Positions 8,924-21,059 of a stretch of DNA of 64,000 nt are shown here, one piece after another; position 1 is the first letter of the stretch; every line of letters starts with the position of its first letter. Position numbers and translations under genes: made by a program. Source of the DNA: JAKZVK01 sp965261065. GTDB taxonomy: Bacteria; Acidobacteriota; Terriglobia; Bryobacterales; UBA6623. The notes beneath the pieces were generated by a model that saw only the letters and a list, made by a program, of their open reading frames with translations, had not been told where the DNA came from and did no database searches. Location of the stretch: positions 6,696,001 through 6,760,000 of the forward strand of contig OZ253444.1 of the NCBI GenBank assembly GCA_965261065.1, written 5' to 3'.

Positions 8924-9292
8924 GTGGGCGCTCATTGGCTGCCACCCTGGGTCAGCAGGAAAGCCCTCGCGCGTCGGTGGAGCCCACGCAAGGCATACCA
9001 CTTGGCGGTCGGTCCCTTCTGGGTCCTTGCTTTCGTTTTCCAAGTTAGCCATTCTTTCGTGGTCCACAACCAGGCCGCACGATGGTTCGGCATGGCTCTC
9101 CTTGTACCTTTTATTTGGGCATTCGCGCGCGCATCCAAAGCTGGCTTGCGGGCCCGGGCCGACGCTGCCCCGAAGTTTGAGGTGCTGAGCTTAGGCCTTG
9201 CGAGCCGCAGCGGCAGTAGAGAGCTGCCGTTAGCCGGCGCGAAACCGGACGAAGCGTCTTCCGCAACCTCGACGCCCACCCCCGATCCCTGA
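8924..9292 (+). CDS. Possible small membrane protein, unrecognised
   Basis: An open frame of 122 codons from a GTG at 8924. Residues 30-70 give two adjacent hydrophobic segments (LAVGPFWVLAFVFQVSHSF and WFGMALLVPFIWAFA), followed by a polar Ala/Ser/Pro-rich tail. I do not recognise the family, and no good ribosome site marks the start. It lies in a 670-bp gap and may be a relic. Without it the gap 8824-9495 holds only a palindromic repeat near 9353. Confidence 0.25.
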   Translation: MGAHWLPPWVSRKALARRWSPRKAYHLAVGPFWVLAFVFQVSHSFVVHNQAARWFGMALLVPFIWAFARASKAGLRARADAAPKFEVLSLGLASRSGSRELPLAGAKPDEASSATSTPTPDP

Positions 9293-9352
9293 CCGTCCAG
9301 GTCACCCGATTTGGCCCTTTTTTGTCCCGGAATGAAAACAACGATTCAATTT

Positions 9353-9379
9353 GTAGGGGCGGACCGTCGTGTCCGCCCT
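9353..9379. repeat. Dispersed palindrome, GGGCGGAC...GTCCGCCC type
   Basis: GTAGGGGCGGAC followed by GTCCGCCC with a short loop. The same motif appears at 31026-31053 and 33077-33098. It is distinct from the GCACGGCATGCCGTGC family but also tends to follow TAGGGG. Confidence 0.7.
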
Positions 9380-9495
9380 CCGTCTTCGAACCGCTGAGCG
9401 GCCACGCCGGCGCATCAGGATAGTAGGATGTAGGATTAGCTCTGCCGCTCCAGGCTGAACAGGCCGTGCCCGGCAGCGAGAAAGGTCGATCGAAC

Positions 9496-10902
<1,407 letters not shown>

Positions 10903-10920
10903 CGGTTGCCCGCTGTTACG

Positions 10921-10945
10921 TGTAGGGCACGGCATGCTGTGCCCG
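10921..10945. repeat. Dispersed palindrome, GCACGGCATGC type
   Basis: TGTAGGGCACGGCATGCTGTGCCC, one mismatch in the dyad. It sits between gnd and the HAD gene. It also supports the later start of the HAD gene, because the upstream in-frame extension is repeat sequence. Confidence 0.7.
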
Positions 10946-11002
10946 CCTCGAAAGCACAACCGTTTGCTAAGCCGGACGCCGGCCCACCTCTCGCACCGAC
11001 AG

Positions 11003-11890
11003 ATGCCGCAACACAAAACATTGGAAGAGTTCCAACGCAAGCACGACTTCTTCGTTGCTCTTGACTCCGACGGCTGCGTGTTTGACTCGATGGAGATCAA
11101 GCACAAAGAATGCTTCACGCCCGCGTTCATCAAAGTGTGGAAGCTACAAGCCGCATCGAAGTACGCGCGGCAGGTCTGGGAGTTCGCCAACCTCTATTCG
11201 ATCGACCGTGGGGCCAACCGCTTTCCGGTGCTGGTGAAGAGCCTCGACCTACTCCAGGACTACCCAGCGGCGATGGCGAGGGGCGTGCAGATCCCCGACT
11301 TGCAGCCGCTGCGGGATTTCGTCAGCTCCGGCCTGCCACAGAGCAACGCATCGCTAGCCAAGGTGCTGGAAGAGAACTCCGACCCCGTCCTCACGCGAAC
11401 GATGGAGTGGAGCAACGCGGTTAATGCCGCGGTCAGGGACATCGTCGAGGGAGTCCCGCCGTTTCCCAAGGTGATCGAATGTTTAGAGAAGATCACCGCG
11501 CGTGCCGACCTCGCCGTGGTTTCCGGGACGCCGGGCGAGGCGCTGCAGCGCGAGTGGATCGAGCATAAGATCCATCACTACCCGTCGCTCATCGCAGGGC
11601 AGGAGCTAGGTAAGAAGGCCGAACACCTGCGCGCCCTCACAGCGGGCAAAGGCTACGCGCCGGACAACATGCTCATGATCGGCGACGCTCCTGGTGATCT
11701 GAACGCCGCGCGGGCCAACGACATCATGTTCTATCCAGTGAACCCGGGCCACGAGGAGGAGTCGTGGGAGCGTCTGCACACCGAGGCGCTCGATCGGTTC
11801 TTCGCAGGGACGTGTCGGGACGAATACGAAGAGGCCCGGACGGCTGAATTCTTGGCGCTACTGCCGGAGACGCCACCGTGGAAGCGATGA
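11003..11890 (+). CDS. HAD-superfamily hydrolase
   Basis: 295 aa phosphatase-like protein of the haloacid dehalogenase superfamily. Motif I is FFVALDSDGCVFDSM (nucleophile Asp and second Asp). Motif II Ser is in LAVVSGTPGEA. The motif IV acidic pair is in NMLMIGDAPGDLNAA. A long helical cap lies between motifs I and II. The start at 11003 (MPQHKTLEEF) avoids translating the palindromic repeat upstream. The substrate is unknown; the place after gnd suggests a sugar phosphate, but that is only inference. Confidence 0.82.
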   Translation: MPQHKTLEEFQRKHDFFVALDSDGCVFDSMEIKHKECFTPAFIKVWKLQAASKYARQVWEFANLYSIDRGANRFPVLVKSLDLLQDYPAAMARGVQIPDLQPLRDFVSSGLPQSNASLAKVLEENSDPVLTRTMEWSNAVNAAVRDIVEGVPPFPKVIECLEKITARADLAVVSGTPGEALQREWIEHKIHHYPSLIAGQELGKKAEHLRALTAGKGYAPDNMLMIGDAPGDLNAARANDIMFYPVNPGHEEESWERLHTEALDRFFAGTCRDEYEEARTAEFLALLPETPPWKR

Positions 11891-11981
11891 GCGCCCGATG
11901 CAAGCGCTTGCACCTGGGACTTTGTTTCTCGACACTGAAGACGGCGCCGTTCAGGCGCGATATCTCAGTTAGGAACCACAC

Positions 11982-13412
11982 ATGATCCACGTACCTCTCA
12001 TTCGCTGGGGTGAACCCTACAAGAGTCTCGATGTCGACAAGGTCGTCCACTTCGATACCGGCGAGCCGATCGCCGAGGTCAGCCAAGCTGTCCCCGGCCA
12101 GGTACGCCGCGACTTGCGCAAGTCCAAGAACGCTCGCGACGCCCTGCGCGAAATTCCCTGCGCCGAGCTGATCAAGATGGTCCAACAAGCCGGCCAACTG
12201 TTCATGAAAGAGGAACTGCCCCTGGGCGACGGCTCTCAAACGCCCGACCAGTTCGTGCGTCAGCAGTCGGCGACCACCGGCCTGCCCGAGCACATGTGCC
12301 GCAAGAACATGGACAAGATCGCGTTCGTGCTCAGCCAGATGGACCGCATCCTCGACGCACTGACCCGCGGCCTCGACATGACCATCCTGACCGCCGGCCA
12401 CGGCTACGATTCTGAAAAGCGGCTGCTGAGCTACCAGGCGACCACCGACGTACTGGGCATGGTGCTCCCGAGCAACTCACCCGGCGTGCATACGCTGTGG
12501 ATGCCGGTCGCGGCAATGCAAATCGGCCTGGTGCTCAAGCCCGGGCCGCAAGAGCCGTGGACGCCCTATCGCATGGTGCAGGCCATGATCAAAGCCGGCG
12601 TGCCGGCGCAGGCGTTCGCCGTCTACGCGGGCGGCGGGGACGTCGGAGCCGCGGTGCTCGAGAGCTGCGGGCGGACGATGCTGTTCGGCAGCCAGGCCAC
12701 CGTCGACCAGCATGGCGGCAACCCGCGAGTGCAGGTACACGGGCCCGGCTACACCAAGATCCTCGTCGGCGACGACAAGATCGACAACTGGGAAGAGTAT
12801 CTCGACCTCTTCGTCACAAGCGTGGCGCTCAACAGCGGACGCAGTTGCATCAACTGCTCGGGCATCTGGGTGCCGCGTCACGGCCACGCGATCGCCGAGG
12901 CCATGGCCGAGAAACTCGCCAAGATCGAGGCGCTGCCGCCAGAAGACCCCGAGGCGCCGCTGGCCGCGTTCACCGTGCAGGGCGTGGCCGACGCGATTTC
13001 AGCCGCCATTGACGCCGATCTCGAAGCGTCCGGCTCGGCCGACCTGGTCGAGAAGGCTCGGGGCGGCAAACGTCTCATCACGCGCGAGCACTGTTCCTAC
13101 CTGTTGCCGACGCTGGTCCATTGCGAATCGCCCGCGCACCCGATCGCGAAGAAGGAGTTCATGTTCCCGTTCGCGACCGTGGTCGAATGTCCGCAGGACG
13201 AGATGCTGGCGAACATCGGACCCACGCTCGTGGGTTCGGGCATCACCGACGATGAGAAGTTCCGCGCCGCCCTGCTAGACTCACCCGACATCGACCGCCT
13301 GAACCTGGGACCGGTGCCGACGACGAAGCTCGACTGGTTGCAGCCGCACGAGGGCAACATCGTCGACTTCCTTTACCGCGCACGGGCGTTCCAGACGGCC
13401 CCGGCCGCGTAG
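11982..13412 (+). CDS. Aldehyde dehydrogenase-superfamily protein lacking the general-base Glu
   Basis: 476 aa protein of the ALDH fold. The catalytic Cys is recognisable in NSGRSCINCSGIWVPR, and the cofactor-side segment LVLKPGPQEPWTPYR corresponds to the K-P-x-E region. Where ordinary ALDHs have ELGGK, this protein has VQVHGPGYTK, so the general-base Glu is replaced. That is seen in CoA-acylating and acyl-CoA-reductase members, so thioester chemistry is possible. Residues 60-140 contain a long charged helical insertion before the core. A Shine-Dalgarno-like AGGA precedes ATG 11982. Confidence 0.75.
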   Translation: MIHVPLIRWGEPYKSLDVDKVVHFDTGEPIAEVSQAVPGQVRRDLRKSKNARDALREIPCAELIKMVQQAGQLFMKEELPLGDGSQTPDQFVRQQSATTGLPEHMCRKNMDKIAFVLSQMDRILDALTRGLDMTILTAGHGYDSEKRLLSYQATTDVLGMVLPSNSPGVHTLWMPVAAMQIGLVLKPGPQEPWTPYRMVQAMIKAGVPAQAFAVYAGGGDVGAAVLESCGRTMLFGSQATVDQHGGNPRVQVHGPGYTKILVGDDKIDNWEEYLDLFVTSVALNSGRSCINCSGIWVPRHGHAIAEAMAEKLAKIEALPPEDPEAPLAAFTVQGVADAISAAIDADLEASGSADLVEKARGGKRLITREHCSYLLPTLVHCESPAHPIAKKEFMFPFATVVECPQDEMLANIGPTLVGSGITDDEKFRAALLDSPDIDRLNLGPVPTTKLDWLQPHEGNIVDFLYRARAFQTAPAA

Positions 13413-14486
13413 CGCTCCCGTAGTAGCCGTTCCCTACTTTCCTGGGATCTCAAGCCGCGCAGCGACGCCTTAATGCTAGCCCCGGGTGCCAACCCGAAGA
13501 CGCCGGCCCAGGCCCCGAATCAGATGGGCTGCTGAGGCCAAGGAATCATGCCCAAAGGCAACCCAATCCCTACCGCACCTCTTGAGGCCCCGTGAACTGC
13601 CCGCCGGCTGAAGTTCGGGTCGAAACACGTGCCGCCGCGTCCGACCTCCCGCCCAGCCGCGAAGCGGCGACCGGATGGTAGCCCGGGGTGACGCCGCTAG
13701 GCGGAACCCCAGGTATCGAACCTCTTGTCTCGGGAGCCCTGACAAGGCGATGCAAAAGCCTCGGCGGACCGAGCCGTTGTCGGTTCAACAGCAGCCCGTA
13801 TCGCCCCGGACGAGTGTCGCCACCCCCGGCGCATGACTCGGGGGCACTGGGGGCCCTGCCGAAGTCTCGTTTTCACGAAATCCCGTGGAACGATCTGGCA
13901 CGCTGCCGAGCGCGACGTTGCTCCTCTTCTTCCTCCGATTTCCTCCGATTCCAGGGTAGCAAGAGGGTGCAAGGGGTTTGACCCGCGTGGACCGGCGAGT
14001 GATTGAAAGAAAAGGTAATAAATATTTGGAAGATTCGTGACTCAAATTGCGGTTCGTGGTGCGATGGGGAGACGGAGTCCCAGGGGGGGTGCCACGGATC
14101 ATGGCAGGGTGCCGGAGCCCCCGAGCCGGGCGGAGGCCGAGTTCGGGCTTCAAACCCCGAACTCGGGTTGGCAAGGCGGCCTCTCGGGGCTGCTCGATGT
14201 GGGCCAGCGTTACACAACGATTCCTCTGTGCAACATCCTCCACGTCGGAATCTCAGTCACAGAATCTTCATCCCACAGAATCAATAACGTACGGCGAAAA
14301 CGGCCGATTACGCCAGGCCGGTGCGTTACCGTGAGACCGGAGAGAAGGGAAACGTGACAGCGCATGAATGACAACATTGCCGAAACCTTGCCAAACCGTG
14401 CCAAAGACCGACCACCCAGCCGGCCGCCAAGTTGAGGGAGTTCGGAGGCGTTCATTATCGAGTCGCCCGGTTCGGAGAGACCGAAC
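13413..14486. other. 1.07-kb intergenic region, repeat-rich, no supported gene
   Basis: Frames here are short and lack family features. At 13650-13760 is a divergent copy of the multi-hairpin dispersed repeat (GCCGCGAAGCGGC, TAGCCCGGGGT...ACCCCAGG, GAGCCCTGACAAGGC). At 14137-14166 lies a perfect 11-bp stem, CCGAGTTCGGG/CCCGAACTCGG, with an 8-nt loop and no T-tract, so it is not a typical terminator. It separates convergent neighbours. Confidence 0.6.
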
Positions 14487-16007
14487 TCACTCGCTAAACC
14501 GGATTGAATACAGATCGGCGTCTTTCATCACGAAGCGCAACCGGATCGGCTTGCCTGCGAGTGCGTCCACAGTCGAGCCCTGCTCCCATGCAACCGTCTG
14601 CTCGATCGCGTCGCCAAAGATCTCGGGGGAGTCTTGGAGGAGGAAGTCGGGGATGGGATCGCCGTTCGCTTCCTGGATCTCCACACGGATGCTGCCGGCC
14701 GCCGACGTTGAGTAGTTAATCACGAGTTGACGACCGCGGAAGACGAGCGGCTTGGTTACGAATTCGCCCTCCTGATAGCCGGCATGGACGGACACGAACC
14801 CATCGGTGCGCAAAACGCCTCTGCGAACGCGGACGGTGGGGAGACGGAAATGCTCGAGGATATATAGAGACATCTCCTCCTTGCCCGTGGGGACAAGACC
14901 CCATGCAACCGTGTTACTGCGGTCCGTCCAGTTGAGAGGATTGCGGCCGGGCCGGACGAAGGACTCGTGGAAGGTGCGCTGCCAACGCACGCCGTCTCGG
15001 CTCGAGATGAACACGGAATCCGACACGCCGATGCCGAGCGCGTCCTTGTACTTCTCGGGCAAAACGGCGTTGCGGTCAGGCAGGTAGCGCATGGGAAAGC
15101 CGACATAAAGGTGAGGCGCCCGAAAGTAGGGTGAGATCGCGGCACTATAGAAGTGTTCGAGGGGAGCGTCACCCAGATCGATCCACTCCGGGAACGACCA
15201 GTGGACGAAGTCCGGAGAGGTGGTCCTTCGGATGCTCCGAATCCCATCCTTCATGCTGCGTATATAACCAACGTACTGCTCTTGCTGAGAATCCCAGAAG
15301 ACGCAGTTCTGGCTGTCGAAGGCATTTTCGATGGTCCGGTTTCCAAATTGTTTCCGAAGGATTGGTTCGGTTCCCTTCTGCTTCCAGCGAATGCCATCGG
15401 CGGAGACGAAGGCGAAAAGCCCGTCACTAATGCCGCCGGTGGCTTTGTAGAGTTCGTCCGGTAGTGCGTTTGGATTGGTGTCTTTGAAGGCGGCAAAATT
15501 GCTGGCCGGACCGCCAAACCCCGGCTCGGGGCTCTTCCAAATGATGTTGTTCTGTTTGCTGCCCTGGAACTCGACCAGGCCCAGGTTCGGTTTGGTCCAG
15601 TGAATGCCATCGTTGCTCTCCGCATAAGCCACGGTCAGCAGCCACCCTTCACCGCTCGCGGGAAGATCCTTCCCCGGTACGGCGCGGTAGTACATACGGT
15701 ACAGGGGGCCGTCCTGGAAAACGCTGATGTAGTGGTTGCCGGACCCCTCCCAGGGAGCGTCAAACTGTAGGGCAATCTCGGCTTTGCGCGGCTCGTGCAG
15801 CCGTAGGGCCACGCCGTGCTTGGAAGCGATGAGCGACTCGTCGAGGAACAGTTCCAAGCGTGAGCCGATGTCGGTTGCCGGCACCGACTTATCTATCTCA
15901 GCGGGGGTGCCGCAGGCATGGCTGAGCAAACAACAAAGAGACCCAAGCAGCAGGGCACGACGCGGTCGGTGATTGCGCACTATCGATACCATCGTAGGGT
16001 AGCTCAA
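14487..16007 (-). CDS. Exported protein, glycosidase-propeller-like, function unknown
   Basis: 506 aa with an N-terminal basic then hydrophobic segment (RRALLLGSLCCLLSHAC) that acts as a signal peptide, possibly of the lipoprotein type. The body repeats blade-like motifs such as AESNDGIHWTKP, SADGIRWKQ, TTSPDFVHWSFP and SSRDGVRWQ. These are characteristic of five-bladed propeller glycosidases related to GH32/GH43. The C-terminal 100 residues look like a beta-sandwich (RGRQLVINYSTSAAGSIRVEIQ). I cannot assign catalytic residues, so hydrolase activity is inferred from fold only. Confidence 0.6.
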   Translation of the reverse strand: MSYPTMVSIVRNHRPRRALLLGSLCCLLSHACGTPAEIDKSVPATDIGSRLELFLDESLIASKHGVALRLHEPRKAEIALQFDAPWEGSGNHYISVFQDGPLYRMYYRAVPGKDLPASGEGWLLTVAYAESNDGIHWTKPNLGLVEFQGSKQNNIIWKSPEPGFGGPASNFAAFKDTNPNALPDELYKATGGISDGLFAFVSADGIRWKQKGTEPILRKQFGNRTIENAFDSQNCVFWDSQQEQYVGYIRSMKDGIRSIRRTTSPDFVHWSFPEWIDLGDAPLEHFYSAAISPYFRAPHLYVGFPMRYLPDRNAVLPEKYKDALGIGVSDSVFISSRDGVRWQRTFHESFVRPGRNPLNWTDRSNTVAWGLVPTGKEEMSLYILEHFRLPTVRVRRGVLRTDGFVSVHAGYQEGEFVTKPLVFRGRQLVINYSTSAAGSIRVEIQEANGDPIPDFLLQDSPEIFGDAIEQTVAWEQGSTVDALAGKPIRLRFVMKDADLYSIRFSE

Positions 16008-16017
16008 CCTGCACAGA

Positions 16018-17277
16018 CTAGTGCACCAGGCGGGTCTTGTGGTTCATGTAGTCCATGAGCAGGTACTGACCCAGGGTGTAAGGGGACGTGAAGTAGGCCT
16101 TGCCGCGGCAGATCTCGGTGATCTTTTGCACGAAGCGGACCAGAGCGTAGTCCCTCGCCAACATGAAGGTGTTGATGAGAATGCCCTGGCGCTTGCACTT
16201 GTGTACTTCTTCGAGGGTGCGGCTGATCACGAGCGGGTCGAGGCCGAAGGGGTTCTTGTAGATGCGTCCGTCGTCGAGGGTCAGCGCGGACGGCTTGCCG
16301 TCGGTGATCATGACGATCTGCTGCATGTCTTTGCGCTGGCGCCGCAGCAGACGCTGCGCGACGATGAGGCCCTCGCGCGTGTTGGTGTGGAAGGGGCCGA
16401 CCTGTACCCGAGCGAGCTGCGACAGCGGCATCTCCTCGGCCGAGTCATGGAACAAGACCAGTTGCAGGGAGTCGCCGGGGAACTGCGTTCGAATCAGGTG
16501 CGAAAGCGCCAAGGCGACCTGCTTGGCCGGCGTGAAGCGGTCTTCTCCGTAGAGGATCATGCTGTGGCTGCAGTCGAGCATTAGCACGGTGGCGCAGGAG
16601 CTGTGATATTCGGATTGGCGCACCATCAAGTCGCGGTACTCGAGCCGGAGCGGCCCGTCGAGTCCGTCGCGCTTGACAGCATTGAACAGCGTCTCGCTGA
16701 TATCGAGGTTGAGCGTGTCGCCGAACTCGTAAGGCTTTGACGAGCCCGACGTCTCGACGCCGGTCGCCATCTCGCGTGTATCGTGGCGGCCGAAGCTCGA
16801 CTTGCCCAGCGAGCCCATCAAGTCCTTCAACGTTTTGTAGCCGAGAAAGTCGAGGCTCTTGTCGGTCAGCTCGAAGCGCGCGTTCTGTAACGAGCCGACG
16901 CCGCCGACGCCGCCCGGCGGAATCTCGCCCGTCCGGCCTTGGTCAGAGGCGTTGGGGTCGCTGACGGTCACGTACCCCTCGTTGCCGAGTTTCTCGGCGA
17001 GCCTGTTGACCAGTTGGTCGATCTGCTCGGCGGACATTTGATCGAGCCGGTCGATCATCTGCTCGAGGTTCTCTTCGCTGAAGAGGTCGCCCTGCTCAAG
17101 CGCTTGGCGGATCGCCTCTTTCAGCTCATCGAGCGATTGCTCGCCGAGTTCGGAGAATCGGTAGCCCTGCTCGTCGAAGCCGCTACGGAGGAAGTAGTCC
17201 GAGAGCGCCCGCAGGAGGTCCTCGGCGCTGATGCCGAAATCGTCGCCGGTGTAGCGCGAATACTTGACAAATTTCAT
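16018..17277 (-). CDS. VWA-domain protein partnered with MoxR-type ATPase
   Basis: 419 aa cytoplasmic protein. The C-terminal half is a von Willebrand A domain with a complete metal-site: MLDCSHSM (D-x-S-x-S), the Thr in HTNTREGL, and the Asp in MITDGKPS. The N-terminal 120 residues are acidic helices (LEQMIDRLDQMSAEQIDQLVNRLAEKL). It lies 254 bp after the AAA ATPase gene on the same strand, the common two-gene arrangement in which the ATPase remodels a target and the VWA protein acts as adaptor, as with Mg-chelatase I and D subunits. The target is unknown. Confidence 0.83.
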   Translation of the reverse strand: MKFVKYSRYTGDDFGISAEDLLRALSDYFLRSGFDEQGYRFSELGEQSLDELKEAIRQALEQGDLFSEENLEQMIDRLDQMSAEQIDQLVNRLAEKLGNEGYVTVSDPNASDQGRTGEIPPGGVGGVGSLQNARFELTDKSLDFLGYKTLKDLMGSLGKSSFGRHDTREMATGVETSGSSKPYEFGDTLNLDISETLFNAVKRDGLDGPLRLEYRDLMVRQSEYHSSCATVLMLDCSHSMILYGEDRFTPAKQVALALSHLIRTQFPGDSLQLVLFHDSAEEMPLSQLARVQVGPFHTNTREGLIVAQRLLRRQRKDMQQIVMITDGKPSALTLDDGRIYKNPFGLDPLVISRTLEEVHKCKRQGILINTFMLARDYALVRFVQKITEICRGKAYFTSPYTLGQYLLMDYMNHKTRLVH

Positions 17278-17328
17278 GGTCGGCGAGCGAGTGAGGTCTG
17301 CGACCTCAAACCGGCAAGTCCGCGCTGG

Positions 17329-17469
17329 TGTGGCGTAAGGCTCCAGCTGCAGCCTTGCCGAGAACGATTCCTCGGTTCTCAGGCCCGCGGGTCATAGCGG
17401 CTGCTCGGTCGTTTGCCATCCTGAGTCCCGACGAATCGAGACTCGGCAAGGCTGGAGCCTTACGCCACA
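17329..17469. repeat. 141-bp inverted-repeat element between the MoxR and VWA genes
   Basis: Arms TGTGGCGTAAGGCTCCAGC... (17329-17362) and its reverse complement ending GGAGCCTTACGCCACA (17442-17469). The pair is identical over about 28 bp except that the left arm has an extra six bases (TGCAGC-type). The 79-bp middle has no frame. This is the layout of a miniature inverted-repeat element, or of a very long hairpin that could attenuate read-through from the ATPase gene into the VWA gene. Confidence 0.7.
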
Positions 17470-17531
17470 TGCCAGCCCGATACTGCTGCGAAACATTGCA
17501 CGCTTGTTCAGGTGACGCTCCGGTCAGACAA

Positions 17532-19031
<1,500 letters not shown>

Positions 19032-19218
19032 TTGCGGGAAGCGAACCCTCGAGGACGATGCGCGCCGTTCCCCTAGGGCTCGATGCCGTCAGAATAACAC
19101 TTGCGCCCGCCAGTAGGGCGGTTTCGGCGGGTGCGCGACAAGAAAGTGATGATTTGCGGGTTCCCCTTTTTTGCGTGCGAATCCTTACGTAGTGATACGT
19201 TAGGAAAGGAGGCGTACT

Positions 19219-19650
19219 ATGCCCGAATCTCTCGTCGCGCTCGAACGTCAACGAAAGGCCATCCTCGCTCGGATTCTCGATCTAGGAGACTTCCGCAGCG
19301 GATCCATCAGCGCTGTCAGCGGCCGCTGCGGCAAACCGTCCTGCCGCTGCCATCAGCCCGGCCAGCCCGCTCATGGCCCGAACTACCGCCTGACCAGGAA
19401 GGTCAACGGCAAGACCGTGAGTGAGACCTTTTCCTCGCCCGCCCAGCGGCGCAAAGCGCAACGCGAAGTTGAGGCTTTTCACCGCTTCCGGGAGCTGAGC
19501 CGACAACTGCTCGAAGTCAACGAACAGATCTGCCGCTTGCGCCCCGTCGCCGAGGACGCCGAGCTGAGTCCGCAGGAAAAAAACGGCCGAGGCGATCCAG
19601 CAAGAAGTCGCCGTAGAAGTAGGGAGGCTGCTACGGGTCGTCTTGTGTGA
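19219..19650 (+). CDS. ISKra4 first ORF (DUF6788-like), copy A
   Basis: Small accessory frame of the element. It has a Cys-rich segment SGRCGKPSCRCHQPGQPAHGPNY, probably zinc-binding, and a coiled-coil C-terminal half (QREVEAFHRFRELSRQLLEVNEQI). The start ATG 19219 follows AGGAAAGGAGG. The A-run near 19577 has seven As, against eight in copy B. The tail therefore differs (KNGRGDPARSRRR...), and the -1 shift that would join it to the transposase no longer works. Confidence 0.75.
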   Translation: MPESLVALERQRKAILARILDLGDFRSGSISAVSGRCGKPSCRCHQPGQPAHGPNYRLTRKVNGKTVSETFSSPAQRRKAQREVEAFHRFRELSRQLLEVNEQICRLRPVAEDAELSPQEKNGRGDPARSRRRSREAATGRLV

Positions 19651-20916
19651 GAGGCGCAAGCGCGGGTCGCTCGACCTCGAAGCCGTCGAACAGGCGACGC
19701 GCGACGCGCTGCATCAAGCCGGCGCTGTCTTGCTCGAGACGCTGTTGAACGAAGACGCGGCCGGCGAATCGCAGCAGCCCTGCGCCTGCGGCTCGCCAGC
19801 GCGCTACGCCGGTCGGCGGCCGAAGAAGCTCGTCACGATGCTGGGCGAGGTCGTCGTCGAACGGCCGTACTATCACTGCAGCCGCTGCGGCAAAGGCTTC
19901 GCGCCGCACGACCAAGAGCTGGCCGTCAAAGCGACGCAGTATTCGCCAGGCGTGCGCCGCATGACGGCGCTGGTCGGCTCCGAGACGTCGTTCGATCGCG
20001 GTCGCGCGTTGCTCGACGAGTTGGCCGGAGTGCGGCTGACCGCCAAGGCTGTCGAGCGCGAAGCCGAGGCGATCGGCGAAGATGTCGCCAGCGAAGAACA
20101 AGCCGCGATCGCGCGCGCCGTACCGCTGGAGCTTCCTGCGATGTCAGGACCTGAAACTCCGATTCTCTACATCGAGATGGACGGCACGGGCGTACCTGTC
20201 ACCGCCGCCGAGACGGCCGGCCGCAAGGGTAAGGACGGCGGCCCGGCCGGCACGCGCGAGGTCAAGCTCGGCTGTGTGTTCACGCAAACAAGCTGCGACG
20301 AACAAGGCCGTCCCGTGCGCGACGAAGACTCGACCAGCTACACCGGCGCGATCGAGGACGCCGCATTTACAGCGAGGCTTGGCGACGGGGTTGGAGTCGG
20401 GCGCGCAAGAAGGTCGTGCTTGGCGACGGTGCGGGCTGGATCTGGAATCTTTCGCACGAATACTTTCCCGGCGCGATCGAGATCGTCGACTTGTATCACG
20501 CTCGCGAACATCTGTGGGAGCTGGCGTCGAAGCTGTTTCCCCAACAACAAAAGCGCCTCCGCGGTTGGGCGCGGCGCATGCAGAAAAAGCTCGACGCGGG
20601 GCGCATCGAGCAACTCGTCACTGCGCTGCGCGAGATCGAAACCGACGACCCGGAGTTGGCGCATCCGCTGGCGCTGGAGGCGGACTACTTCCAGCGCCAT
20701 GCGGAGCGCATGCGTTACGGCGAGTTTCGCCGGCAGGGCTTGTTTGTGGGCTCAGGCGTGATCGAGGCGGGTTGCCGCACCGTCATTGCGAGTCGGTTGA
20801 AGTGCTCGGGCATGTTCTGGAGCGTGCGCGGCGCGAACGCTATCACGGCTTTGCGTTGCGCACGGCTCAGCAACCGCTTCGACGACTACTGGGAGAATCG
20901 CGCTCGCGCGGCCTGA
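19643..20916 (+). pseudogene. ISKra4 transposase, copy A, broken by a 16-bp deletion
   Basis: The N-terminal part has the zinc-finger-like motif ACGSPARYAGRRPK...YYHCSRCGKGF and the first catalytic region LYIEMDGTGVPV. At about 20364, GAGGACGCCGC joins directly to ATTTACAGC. Copy B has an extra 16 bp here, bounded by a direct repeat GACGCCGC, so replication slippage explains the loss. The reading frame shifts, and the rest (LGDGAGWIWNLSHEYFPGAIEIVDLYH to the end) continues in another frame from 20416 to 20916. The protein is split before its second catalytic Asp. Confidence 0.9.
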
Positions 20917-21059
20917 GCCTCACAAATTTGTCGCACACCCGGTTTCGGCCGTGTCATGACGCACGGGTGACTCCCGTGAAGAAAGCCTCCGTACCCCGTT
21001 GGTTTGACTCCCGTTTCACAGCCTGCCCCCACCGCTCCGTGGTAAGTTGGAGGTGCGTG

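Larger units (their letters stand above)
19129..20940 (+). mobile_element. ISKra4-family element, copy A (defective)
   Basis: 1812 bp. Termini start GGGTGCGCGACAAGAAAG and, reading in from the other end, GGGTGTGCGACAAATTTG. It is flanked by an exact 9-bp target duplication GGTTTCGGC (19120-19128 and 20941-20949). Relative to copy B (54164-55992) it is 17 bp shorter: one A is missing from the frameshift run and 16 bp are missing from the transposase gene. Copy B is in the opposite orientation. Confidence 0.92.

Noticed and set aside
12497..13278. Two long plus-strand frames within the ALDH-like gene
   Set aside because: Arg/Ala-rich shadows of the real frame.
14137..14166. Rho-independent terminator
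   Set aside because: The 11-bp stem is strong but no T-run follows on either strand.
14003..14357. Several overlapping frames of about 100 codons in the 13.4-14.5 kb gap
   Set aside because: They share the same DNA in all frames, have no ribosome sites and include repeat hairpins.
20082..21059. Upstream extension of the TrmB gene
   Set aside because: It translates ISKra4 DNA out of frame. GTG 21060 with GGAGG gives the proper family N-terminus.
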